Assembly: GCA_026397725.1 (NCBI GenBank)
Contig: JAPLUI010000314.1
Location: 1-42,824, forward strand
Direction: 5' to 3'
Source: Verrucomicrobiota bacterium
GTDB taxonomy: Bacteria > Verrucomicrobiota > Verrucomicrobiia > Verrucomicrobiales > Akkermansiaceae
Length of the DNA: 42,824 bases
Both the position numbers and the translations under genes were made by a program. The notes below the pieces were generated by a model, which saw only the letters and a list, made by a program, of their open reading frames with translations, was not told the DNA's origin and did no database searches. Shown one piece after another: positions 23,270 to 31,818 of this stretch; position 1 is the stretch's first letter, and the number at the start of each line of letters is the position of its first letter.

Positions 23270-23524
23270 GTGACCACGAAACAACTCAGCATTTCCGAGT
23301 TCAAGACGCATTGCACCGAGGAGCTTCGCGCCTTGGAAAAAGGTGGTGTCATCATCGAACTGACCCGCCATGGGAAGAAGGTTGCGGTGGTGCAAGCGGC
23401 CACCGCCGCCAAATCCCCACCCGATTTGGCGAGTTGGATTGGCAGCGGCAAGGGCAGCGTCACCTACGGCCCGAATTACGATCCTGCGGCGCCGGCCTGG
23501 GATTCCAATGACTGGGAAAGCTGA
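23270..23524 (+). CDS. Phd/YefM-family antitoxin
   Basis: An 84-residue protein, MTTKQLSISEFKTHCTEELR..., with the Phd/YefM fold: the 'ISEFKTHCTEELRALEKGG' helix-turn, then VIIELTRHGKKVAVVQA. The C-terminal region (SVTYGPNYDPAAPAWDSNDWES) is acidic and disordered, as expected of the part that wraps a PIN toxin. The start is GTG at 23270. The gene is 19 bp upstream of a disrupted VapC, so it is probably an antitoxin that has outlived its toxin. Confidence 0.85.
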   Translation: MTTKQLSISEFKTHCTEELRALEKGGVIIELTRHGKKVAVVQAATAAKSPPDLASWIGSGKGSVTYGPNYDPAAPAWDSNDWES

Positions 23525-23543
23525 GCCAAGCACCGATTTCACC

Positions 23544-23878
23544 ATGTCCGCAACCTTCTTGCTCGACACCTGCGCTTGGCTGGACGCCTTTGCGGCCCCG
23601 GAGTTGCTGCGGCCCGCCGTGCGCAAACTCCTGGCGGGGGAGCGCATGGTCCACGTCTCCGCCATCAGCTTGCTCGAAGTCGCCAGAAAGGAAGCCAAAG
23701 GCGAGTTGGTTTTTGATAGATCGCTTGCCAAGTGGTTCGAGTTTGCGCTTCCAACCCACTGGGTGCGGGTCTTGGAGATCACTCCCGAAATCGCCTGCAC
23801 GGTCTCAAGGTGCTCACCTCCGACTCGAAGATCCTGCAATACCCGCATGTCGGCAGCGTCGCCTCGCGCAAGGCCTGA
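23544..23878 (+). pseudogene. VapC-family PIN toxin with internal deletion and frameshift
   Basis: Starts MSATFLLDTCAWLDAFAAPE, keeps the first Asp (LLDTCAW) and the middle acidic helix (SAISLLEVARKEAKGEL), and reads normally to EITPEIACTV. After about 23803 the true C-terminus (LKVLTSDSKILQYPHVGSVA, then stop at 23878) is in a different frame. The segment that normally carries 'DPADRLIVATA' with the second metal-binding Asp is missing. An out-of-frame deletion has therefore inactivated the toxin. The long open frame that continues past 24000 is a by-product. Confidence 0.85.
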
Positions 23879-24396
23879 GGACCGCGCCGCCGCCGCTGCT
23901 TCCTGCTGTTCGGAGAAGTTGCTTGACGCCCCGGACGCTGGGAGTCGGCGTGGGGCACAATCACCGGCAGGGAAGCACCTTGCTCAGCGGCAGCGGCAGG
24001 GGACCAGGCTGCTAGGTGTCAAGCTGCCTCTTGGCAGTTTGCCTGGCACCTTGTTGTTGCCCGCAAGGGGCTGTCTGGTCCCAGTGGTGGTTGTCGAGAA
24101 AGAAAATTCTTGCGGCTTTCGCGGGGCGGGGCTTGGTTGTCACCGGCTCTGCAAAAACACCGCTTTTCCGCCGCCCCGTTTTCCAAACCCACCAACCGCC
24201 GAGATGCCGCACCGCATGAATGGATTGATGATTGCCGATTGATGAAGTGCCTGAATGGGCGCATTCTTCATCCAAAATTCAAAATGTCCTCTGTCCTCTG
24301 TCCTCCAACCCTTTCGCTTCCCTTCCACCGACAACCGACAACTCTTCCTCTTCCCATCAAAAATCCTCAATCATCAATCAACATCTCTGCCACCCA

Positions 24397-24583
24397 TGCA
24401 TCGAATTGTAGCGGCGCTCTATGAGCGTCGATGCGGAAGCGGAGGCGCGAAGCTCTGCCTGGCGATACCGACGACCGCCGTCGGTCATAGACCGCCGCTA
24501 CAATGCATCTCTTCCTCTGATTTCTGACCTTTCACCAGCAACGTCGGTCATAGACCGCCGCTACAATGCATCTCTTCCTCTGA
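24397..24583. repeat. Three copies of a 'TAGCGGCGGTCTATGACCG'-type repeat
   Basis: Two direct ~42-bp copies (24479-24520 and 24542-24583, sharing GTCGGTCATAGACCGCCGCT then ACAATGCATCTCTTCCTCTG) follow an inverted, more divergent copy at about 24397-24432. The rest of 23879-24598 shows the 24069-24115 repeat and AT-rich low-complexity sequence, but no gene I can support. Confidence 0.65.
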
Positions 24584-24598
24584 CCTCTGCCCTCTCTT

Positions 24599-24967
24599 AT
24601 GAACCTCCGCATTCTCACGCGCCTTGTCACCCTCGTCCTGGCCGTTTGCACGCTCGCGGCCGGACCGACCGCCCGCGCCGCTGCAGTCACTGCTTCGGGC
24701 ACCGTGAACTGGAGCGCCCTGACGGGTGGATCCGGCGCAGGGGACCAGCCAAATGCCAGCGACACGGTGAGCGTCAGCAGCGGTGCCACACTTACCGTGG
24801 ATACCACTGCGACCTGCGGTGCGCTTACTTACGTCGCACCGGCTAGCGGTGCAAGCGGCACGGTGACCATTAGTGGCAAAATTATGATCTCCAATTCACC
24901 AATCCATGAATCCCGCCGGAAATGCCTCTCCGCATCCGCCGGACGACAGACGCCGCGCTTCGCTTGA
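24599..24967 (+). pseudogene. Truncated secreted autotransporter-type protein (N-terminus only)
   Basis: Begins with a clear signal peptide (MNLRILTRLVTLVLAVCTLA... cut near ARA-AAV) and continues GTVNWSALTGGSGAG and SDTVSVSSGATLTVDT, the start of PEP-CTERM/autotransporter-repeat proteins of this phylum. After SGTVTISGK the frame passes into low-complexity sequence and stops at 24967. Full-length relatives are many hundreds of residues, so this is a fragment of about 95 genuine residues. It is possibly still secreted but without sorting signal. Confidence 0.6.
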
Positions 24968-25000
24968 AGCCGATTGATGAGTTATGATTTCTGAATCGCA

Positions 25001-26302
25001 ATGAAAAATAAAAACGGAGAATTAGTCACAAAGCAGATCATCGCCCCGCTGTCCCTGGCCGTCCTCATGGCGGTCCCTCCCGCGCATGCAGACGATACAA
25101 ACCAAATGAAAACATGGATTGCGAAAGCGGCGCAAGGCGACCTCCGCGCACAGTTAGAGCTGGCAGTGCGCTACCGCGATGGCAATGGCGTCGCGCGGGA
25201 TTACCACGAGGCGATGCGCTGGGCTCATCAGGCTGCGGATCGCGGCGATGCGGCGGCGATGGATTTCGTGGGCCACGCGTTCTTAAGTGGGGATGCCGTC
25301 AAAGGCAATCCGGAGATTGCCGCGGGCTACTTCCACGCTGCAGCCGGAGAATCCGCCACCGCTGCGTTCCATCTGGGTGAGTGTTACTTCGGTGCCCAGG
25401 GGGTGGCGCAGGACATTCCCAAAGCGCTGGAGATTTGGAAACAAGCCGCCGCGTTGGGCAATGGCCGTGCCGCCTCGACCTCGGCGATGGTCTATCTCGC
25501 CGGTGACGGTGTCGCGCCCGACCGGAAGGAAGCACTCAAGCTCGCGACACGGGCGGCGGAGTTGAATGATCCGTCCGGCCTCGTCGTTTTGGGCGAAATT
25601 CACTTCAAGACCGGTGAGATCGATCAGGCCCGCGCCAACTGGACCAAGGTGTCGCATCTCAAGCCAGTCGGCCTTACCGGTCACCCGGAGCAATCGTCAG
25701 ACAACATGGCCGCGCAGCAGGGCGCCGATCTGTTGAAGCTCATCGAATACCGGCAGCGAAAGTCAGAGCCCGGGAAATTTGCGCTGGTGGATGCTCCCCA
25801 CGTCCACCAAGGCTACAACAACTGCGGTGCCACCGCAGCCACCACGTTCGCACGCTTTCAAGGTGCCAAAATCGGCGCTTGGGATTTCAAACGGCTGTGT
25901 CCCTCGCCCATCGGGACCGGCACTGACTGGGGCGACTTGCTGAAGGCCGCGGGGAAAATCGGCCTGCGTTGGAAGCTGGTCACCTTTACGCCCGATGATG
26001 ACGGGTTCGAAAAGGCCACCGCTTTCCTGCGTTCGGAACTGGATGCCGGGCGTCCGGTGGTCGTTGATTTCAAATACGTCGGTCCTGATTACCCGGGTGG
26101 TGAGGCCGGTCATACCCTCGGCATCGCCGGGTACATTGCCGCTGAAAATCTTTACATCCTGTGCAATCCGGCGATTGCCAGTCCGGGTCTGCAACTGATC
26201 ACTGCCGAGCACTTGAAGCACTTCTGGCGGTCCGACCATTACGGCGAGCTGTCGAACAATGTTCTCTCCCGCCCGGCCATCGTGATTGACACTCCGCAGT
26301 GA
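25001..26302 (+). CDS. Secreted Sel1-repeat protein with C39-like cysteine peptidase domain
   Basis: A 433-residue protein. The signal peptide ends near HA-DDTNQ (about residue 30). Residues ~35-225 contain Sel1-type TPR repeats of ~36 residues (GDLRAQLELAVRYRDGNGV, GDAAAMDFVGHAFLSGDAV, and so on). The C-terminal domain (~255-430) is papain-like of the C39 family: HQGYNNCGATAATTF with Cys275, GHTLGIAG with His371, and CNPA with Asn389 as third residue. C39 domains normally cleave double-glycine leader peptides inside ABC transporters, but secreted stand-alone C39-like domains act on unknown substrates. The Sel1 part probably recruits partner proteins. The stop overlaps a possible GTG of the next gene, suggesting an operon with GH95. 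Confidence 0.85.
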   Translation: MKNKNGELVTKQIIAPLSLAVLMAVPPAHADDTNQMKTWIAKAAQGDLRAQLELAVRYRDGNGVARDYHEAMRWAHQAADRGDAAAMDFVGHAFLSGDAVKGNPEIAAGYFHAAAGESATAAFHLGECYFGAQGVAQDIPKALEIWKQAAALGNGRAASTSAMVYLAGDGVAPDRKEALKLATRAAELNDPSGLVVLGEIHFKTGEIDQARANWTKVSHLKPVGLTGHPEQSSDNMAAQQGADLLKLIEYRQRKSEPGKFALVDAPHVHQGYNNCGATAATTFARFQGAKIGAWDFKRLCPSPIGTGTDWGDLLKAAGKIGLRWKLVTFTPDDDGFEKATAFLRSELDAGRPVVVDFKYVGPDYPGGEAGHTLGIAGYIAAENLYILCNPAIASPGLQLITAEHLKHFWRSDHYGELSNNVLSRPAIVIDTPQ

Positions 26303-26325
26303 TCAAACAATTCTCAACAACATTC

Positions 26326-28679
26326 ATGACCAACAAATCAGCCACACCAGAGAATGCCATTTCGCGGCGTCACTTCTTGCTCTCCGCCTCCTTGGCGACG
26401 ACCGCGCTGGGCTTTGAACCACTCACGGGCATGGCGGCCCCGGTGCAGGAACCCCCCGTCCGGGCGGACACCCCGGGAAAACTCTGCCTGTGGTCTGATC
26501 GGCCGGCGCAAGCGTGGATGACGGAAGCCCTGCCGCTCGGCAATGGTCCCCTGGGGGCGATGCTCTTTGGCGGCACGGAGATCGAGCGGGTCCAGTTCAA
26601 TGAGATCAGTCTCTGGGGCGGAACCCGCATGGCCGTCGAGGGCCTTGATGACGAGGGCCAGGACCTCGGGGCCTATCAGGCGTTTGGCGACATCCTCATC
26701 CATCTCGGCCACGACTTCTCCAAGGTCACCGATTACCGGCAGGAACTCGACATTGACCGTGCCGTCCATCAGGTGACCTACGAATCCAACGGCGTGCGCT
26801 ATCAACGCACAGCCTTCGCCAGCCACCCCGACGGAGTCATTGTGATTCAACTAACAGCGAACAAGCCGGCGGCCTACACCGGCCGCGTCCAGCTAACGGA
26901 CATGCACCAGGCGCGGATTGCCGCCGCTGGCAACACGCTCAGCGCGGTGGGCAAGTTGGAGAACGGTTTTGAATACGAAGCCCAACTGATGGTGCTGAAT
27001 GAAAATGGCACTGTCGCGGTGAAAGATGACGAGGCCTGCGCCAAGAACCCATGGGACCTTGCCGTGCCCGCCGCCAGTCTGGCCTTCGAGCAATGCGCGG
27101 GGCGGGCACCAACTTCCTCCAGGATCACACCAAGCAGTGGCTCGGCGCGCATCCCCACGCCGCCGTCACGAAACGGGTGGATTCCGCCGCCAAGCAGAGC
27201 GTGAAGGAGTTGCTGGCGCGGCATGTGAAGGATTATCAATCCCTGTTCCGCAGGTTTTCGCTGGATTTGGGAACCACCGCGCCCGAACTGCTGGCCAAGA
27301 CCACGCTGGCGCGGCTGGAGGCCTATGCGAAAAGCACCACGGCCGATCCGGATCTCGAAACCTTGTTCTGCCAGTTCGGCCGCTACCTGCTGATCAGTTG
27401 CTCGCGCCCGGGATCTTTGCCCGCCAATCTCCAGGGCGTCTGGAACGACAGCAACGAACCCGCCTGGGCCGGCGACTACCACTCGAACATCAATATCGAG
27501 ATGAACTACTGGCCGGCCGAACCCGCCAATCTGGCAGAATGCCACCAGCCATTCATCGACTACGTCTCTAGTATCCGCGAGGTCAGCGCGAAGAACACGC
27601 GGCGGAAATATGGCAAGATCAGGGGCTGGACGGTCCAGACGATGAACAATGCCTGCGGCGTCGGGTATTTCCTGTGGAACCCGCCCGGCAGCGCCTGGTA
27701 TGCGCGGCATCTGTGGGAGCATTTCGCCTTCGGCCGCGATCAGGACTATCTCCGCAAGACCGCCTATCCCGCGCTCAAGGAAGTCTGCCAGTTCTGGGAC
27801 GACCGCCTGAAACGGCGGCCGGACGGCACGCTCGTCACCCCCGACGGTTGGTCGCCCGAGCAATACAAGTATCAGGCCGAGGAAGGCGTCACTTACGATC
27901 AGGAACTCGTTTACGATCTGTTCACCAACACGATCGAGGCCGCTGATGCGCTGGGGGATGACAAGGAATTCCGCGATCACATCGCCGGCCTGCGCGACAA
28001 GTTGCTCAAGCCGAAGATCGGGCGCTGGGGGCAGTTGCAGGAATGGGAAGAAGACAAGGACGATCCCAAGGATGACCACCGCCATGTTTCCCATCTGTTC
28101 GCCTTGTATCCCGGACGCCAGATCACCCGCGCAACCACCCCCGAACTGGCCGGAGCCGCCCGGGTTTCCCTGAACGCCCGCGGTGATGCGAGTACTGGCT
28201 GGAGCCGCGCCTGGAAAATCAACTTCTGGGCCCGGCTGTGGGACGGCGATCACGCCTACACCATGCTGCGCAGCCTGATCAACGTGGTCCGCGAAACGAA
28301 AACCATCTACGGCGAAAGCGGCGGCGGCGTCTATCCGAACCTGTTCGACTCCCATCCGCCGTTCCAGATCGACGGCAATTTCGGCGCGACCGCCGGCTAC
28401 TGCGAAATGCTGGTGCAAAGCCACACGGGTGCCATCCATCTGCTGCCCGCGCTGCCCAAGGCGTGGCCGACCGGCAAGGTCACCGGCCTGTGCGCGCGTG
28501 GCGGCTTCGCGGTGGACATGAGCTGGGACGACGGCCGCTTGACCACGGCCGTGATCCATTCGAAGTCCGGCCTCCCGTGCAAGGTCGTGTGCGGCGAAAA
28601 GAGCTGGGAATTGAACACCACCGCCGGCAAGTCTTATCCTCTAACAATAAACAAAAATGAAAAGCCAAATGATGAATAG
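26326..28679 (+). pseudogene. GH95 alpha-L-fucosidase-like hydrolase, frameshifted near 27100
   Basis: The frame from 26326 has a twin-arginine signal (ISRRHFLLSASLATTALG) and the GH95 N-terminal beta domain (WMTEALPLGNGPLGAMLFGG). At LAFEQC (about 27095) the frame is lost. The continuation lies in another frame from GAGTNFLQDHTKQW to the stop at 28679. About eight residues expected between ('DSLTLxL') are missing, so a small out-of-frame deletion is likely. The catalytic (alpha/alpha)6 barrel is otherwise intact: SNINIEMNYWPAE with the two key Asn, WSPEQ with a candidate acid Glu, and PPFQIDGNFGATAG with the conserved Asp. Such enzymes remove fucose or related sugars from glycans. Two shorter polypeptides could result, but a working enzyme is unlikely. 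Confidence 0.85.
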
Positions 28680-30909
28680 CGCGAAAGCATTCGGAGTAAT
28701 CGGTCTGGTGTCGGCAGCTCTCGCCCGGCAGGCGCATGCGGCCAGCCCCGCGGCGGAGGAAACCGCCCGCCTGCTGGCGCAGGTCGAACCGCGGATCAAG
28801 GCGATTTACGAAACGGACGAGTTTCGCATGCGCTCCTTTGAAGCCACCTGGTTGCCGGACGGCTCGGGTTATCTGAAGTTAGAGACGCCCGATGGCGCGG
28901 CGGGAGCGGAGATTGTCCGCTACGATTGCGCCAGCGGCCAACGCACGGTGGTGGTGGCCAGCGAGAAACTCCTCGTTCCCGGCACCTCCCGGCACCTGAG
29001 GATCCGGGGCTTCATCTGTTCGCCTGCGGGCGACCGTTTTCTGCTGCACACCGACAAGACCCGCCGCGGGCACGGCAGCGATCATTGGTTGTATGAGCCG
29101 GAGTCGCGGGCATTGCGTCCGGTGGACGTTGGTGACGAAGCGCGGTTAGATGCGAATGCATTTTCCCCGGATGGCCTTCGGCTGCTGGGATCGCGCGGCG
29201 CGGACTTGATCGTGTTCGACATTGCCAGCGGCAGGACCATCCCGCTGACCAAGGACAGCGATCCGGACGCCATCGATAATGGCCGCGCCAGTTGGAGTCC
29301 CGACGGACAATGGATCGCCTATATCCAGTCCGACTTTTCGGCCGTCCCGAAACGCGCGGTCCTGGTGCCCGGCGACCCGACCTATCGCACGTTCCGGGAG
29401 GCCCGGATCGAACGGATCGGCGGGCCGATTTCCACGCTGCGCATCGGCGTCGTGGGCGTGGAAGGCGGCCCGACGCGCTGGATCGAGTTGGCCGATAAAC
29501 CCGGAACCTTTTACCTCAACCCACTGGGCTGGGCCGGGAACTCCGACGAAGTGCTCATCGATAAATTCAGTCGCTCCCGGGATGTGCGGGAAGTCCTGCT
29601 CGCCAACCATCGCACCGGCGCGATCGCCAAAGCCCACACAGAAACCGATCCCGCCTGGGTGGATATGGAAATCGGCGGGCTGGAGTGGATTGGCGGCGGC
29701 CAGACCTTTGTCATCTTCAGTGAGCGGGACGGCTGGCGGCACGCCTATGTTATTTCGCGGGACGGTTCGGGCATGACCCCGATCACCCCGGCGGGCAGCG
29801 ACCTCATCGCGCACGGCCGGATCGATGACAAGAACGGATGGTTCTACTATTTCGCCTCGCCGACCAACGCAACGCAACGCTATCTTTATCGTGCGCGCCT
29901 CGATGGAACCGGCACACCCGAACGCTTGACGCCCCCTGACCAACCCGGCTCGCACGGGTATCTGTTGTCTCCTAACAGCCGTTGGGCGTTTCACACCTGG
30001 TCCACCTTCGACCAACCGCCGGTCACTGACCTGGTGGAACTGCCGGAACACCGCAGCGTGCGTGTGCTGGAGGACAACGCCGGCCCGGCCGCCCGGGTCA
30101 AGCCGCTCATCGCGCGGCCCGCCGAGTTCCTCCAACTCGACATCGGCGGCGGCGTGGTGATGGACGCCTGGATGATCAAACCACGGGATTTCGATCCCAC
30201 GAAAAAGTATCCGGTATTTGTGTTCGTCTATGGCGAACCCGCCGGACAAACGGTGCTCGACGACTGGAACGGCGGACAAGGGTTCAACCTCTTCCACCGG
30301 GCGGTGGCCGACCTCGGCTACCTCGTGGTTTCGATCGACAACCGGGGCACGCCGGCACCCAAGGGGGCGGCCTGGCGGCGGGCGGTGTTTGGCAGCCTCG
30401 GGCCGCTCTCGACCGACGAGCAGGCTGCGGGCCTGCAGGCGCTGGCGCGGCTCCACCCGTTCGTGGACCTTTCGCGCGTGGCCATCTGGGGCTGGAGCGG
30501 CGGCGGTTCTAACACGCTCAACGCGCTGTTCCGCAAGCCGGACGCTTACCACGTGGGCATCGCCGTGGTGCCGAAGCCTCAGCCGCAGTATTACTGGGCG
30601 GAATATCAGGAGACTTACATGCGCACGCCACAGGAAAATCCCGAGGGCTACCGCACCTGCGCGCCGATCAACTACGCCGAGGGTTTGCGCGGCGACCTGC
30701 TGATCATCACCGGCACCGGCGAAACCAACACACATGTGGAGATCACCGAAGGGCTGGTGGACCGCCTCATCGAACTGGGCAAACGCTTCGACTATTTCGC
30801 CTATCCCAACCGCGACCACGGACTCTCCGAAGGCAAGGGCACCACGGTCCACGTGATGATGCTCATCACCCGGTATCTCGTTGAACACCTGCCTCCGGGA
30901 CCGCGGTGA
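28657..30909 (+). CDS. Secreted S9B (DPP-IV-like) prolyl oligopeptidase family protein
   Basis: A 750-residue protein with a signal peptide (cut near AHA-ASP, about residue 29). A beta-propeller follows (about 50-500, with WSPDG blades such as RASWSPDGQWIAYIQ), then an alpha/beta hydrolase domain. The nucleophile elbow is GWSGGGSN with Ser614; the usual form is GWSYGG. The catalytic His721 lies in PNRDHGLSEG. Where the catalytic Asp is expected (HGTxDxxV) this protein reads TGTGETNTH, so Glu689 replaces Asp and the preceding His is Thr. Activity may be altered or lost. The start overlaps the GH95 gene by 23 bp, indicating co-expression with the glycan cluster. Confidence 0.85.
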   Translation: MKSQMMNSAKAFGVIGLVSAALARQAHAASPAAEETARLLAQVEPRIKAIYETDEFRMRSFEATWLPDGSGYLKLETPDGAAGAEIVRYDCASGQRTVVVASEKLLVPGTSRHLRIRGFICSPAGDRFLLHTDKTRRGHGSDHWLYEPESRALRPVDVGDEARLDANAFSPDGLRLLGSRGADLIVFDIASGRTIPLTKDSDPDAIDNGRASWSPDGQWIAYIQSDFSAVPKRAVLVPGDPTYRTFREARIERIGGPISTLRIGVVGVEGGPTRWIELADKPGTFYLNPLGWAGNSDEVLIDKFSRSRDVREVLLANHRTGAIAKAHTETDPAWVDMEIGGLEWIGGGQTFVIFSERDGWRHAYVISRDGSGMTPITPAGSDLIAHGRIDDKNGWFYYFASPTNATQRYLYRARLDGTGTPERLTPPDQPGSHGYLLSPNSRWAFHTWSTFDQPPVTDLVELPEHRSVRVLEDNAGPAARVKPLIARPAEFLQLDIGGGVVMDAWMIKPRDFDPTKKYPVFVFVYGEPAGQTVLDDWNGGQGFNLFHRAVADLGYLVVSIDNRGTPAPKGAAWRRAVFGSLGPLSTDEQAAGLQALARLHPFVDLSRVAIWGWSGGGSNTLNALFRKPDAYHVGIAVVPKPQPQYYWAEYQETYMRTPQENPEGYRTCAPINYAEGLRGDLLIITGTGETNTHVEITEGLVDRLIELGKRFDYFAYPNRDHGLSEGKGTTVHVMMLITRYLVEHLPPGPR

Positions 30910-30930
30910 GTGAACCTTCCAGCCAACCCC

Positions 30931-31638
30931 ATGAAAAAACCAATTCATTTTCATCTCCCCCTGCTCGCCGCGCTGACCCTTGCTGCCGCCCCGGCGCTCC
31001 ACGCCCAAATCGCGCCCGGTGAGTTGGTGGCACCGAAACTTGAAATCTCCGGCGGTAACCTGAACTTCACCGTCCAGTCGTCGGTGGTCGGGCGCAACTA
31101 CTGGCTCCAGTGTTCCGTTTCCCGTGATGTCTACAAGACGGGCCAAAGCGATGCGGTGGTTTGCAACTGGAGTGCCAATGGCTATCGCCTGCCAAGCGAG
31201 GCGGAATGGGAGAAGGCGGCACGCGGTGGGGTCAAGGCCCGGAATTTTTCGTGGGGTGACACGATCAGCCATTCACAGGCGAATTGTTACAGTAGCAGTT
31301 CAGACAGCCATGACGTGAGTCCGACCAAAGGGTATCATCCGACCTATAACACGGGCGACCCACCCCACACCTCGCCGGTGGGGAGTTTCGCACCTAACGG
31401 CTATGGATTGTATGACATGGCGGGCAACGTTTGGGAGTGGTGTTGGGATGGGTATGGCACTTATCCATCGACGCCACAGACAGATCCGCGTGGTGATGCA
31501 GGCGGCTCCACCCGCGTCCTCCGTGGCGGTAGCTGGAACGGCGGCGCGACCAACGCGCGCTGCGCCTACCGCGCTTACATATCGCCGGGCAACGCCGACT
31601 ACTTCAGCGGATTCCGCCCAGCCCGAAGTCAGCCTTAA
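30931..31638 (+). CDS. SUMF1/formylglycine-generating-like secreted protein with internal deletion
   Basis: A 235-residue protein. The ATG at 30931 gives a signal peptide (MKKPIHFHLPLLAALTLAAA). The N-terminal strand region (GNLNFTVQSSVVGRNYWLQ) is typical of verrucomicrobial SUMF1-family secreted proteins. It then jumps at CSVSRDVYKTGQSDAVVC straight to the second half of the sulfatase-modifying domain (NGYRLPSEAEWEKAARGG, YGLYDMAGNVWEWCWDGYG, GGSTRVLRGGSWN, FSGFRPAR). Family members have about 100 more residues between, including the 'GG-F-MG...EVT' half. The frame is preserved, so an in-frame deletion occurred. Enzyme function is doubtful; a carbohydrate-binding role similar to C-type lectin folds is possible. 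Confidence 0.75.
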   Translation: MKKPIHFHLPLLAALTLAAAPALHAQIAPGELVAPKLEISGGNLNFTVQSSVVGRNYWLQCSVSRDVYKTGQSDAVVCNWSANGYRLPSEAEWEKAARGGVKARNFSWGDTISHSQANCYSSSSDSHDVSPTKGYHPTYNTGDPPHTSPVGSFAPNGYGLYDMAGNVWEWCWDGYGTYPSTPQTDPRGDAGGSTRVLRGGSWNGGATNARCAYRAYISPGNADYFSGFRPARSQP

Positions 31639-31689
31639 CGGCAAGCAGCAAGAAAATGACGCCATAAACAATATTAGCAGGAGGAACCA

Positions 31690-31818
31690 ATAAGCAACAG
31701 ACCATATCGTGTCTTTGTGGACACTGTTTGCAATGATGTTACGACAAAAATCCTCGGCGGCATCGGCAAAGGCCTTGCCGAAGCGATGGTCAAACAACTA
31801 AAAAAATCAACTTCATGA
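31690..31818 (+). other. 42-codon leader frame with perfect Shine-Dalgarno but ATA first codon
   Basis: AGGAGG (31679-31684) is followed five bases later by ATA, then an open frame ISNRPYRVFVDTVCNDVTTK continuing ILGGIGKGLAEAMVKQLKKS. It ends at a TGA that overlaps the ATG of the next gene (ATGA). Position and spacing are those of a coupled small gene; only the start codon is wrong. It may be a mutated small ORF, a rare ATA start, or the 3' end of a lost gene. Confidence 0.35.

Noticed and set aside
23804..24242. Continuation of the VapC frame to 24242 as a longer protein
   Set aside because: After the deletion joint the residues are low-complexity, while the true C-terminus is found in another frame ending at 23878.
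24479..24583. Possible CRISPR array from two 42-bp direct repeats
   Set aside because: Only two units, a 21-bp non-unique spacer, an inverted third copy and no cas genes.
26874..28559. 561-codon minus-strand frame opposite GH95
   Set aside because: Antisense to clear GH95 motifs; no recognisable domain and shadow-like composition.
29146..31272. 708-codon minus-strand frame opposite the S9 peptidase
   Set aside because: Long because of GC-rich codon third positions; no signal peptide or motif, and it spans two good plus-strand genes.
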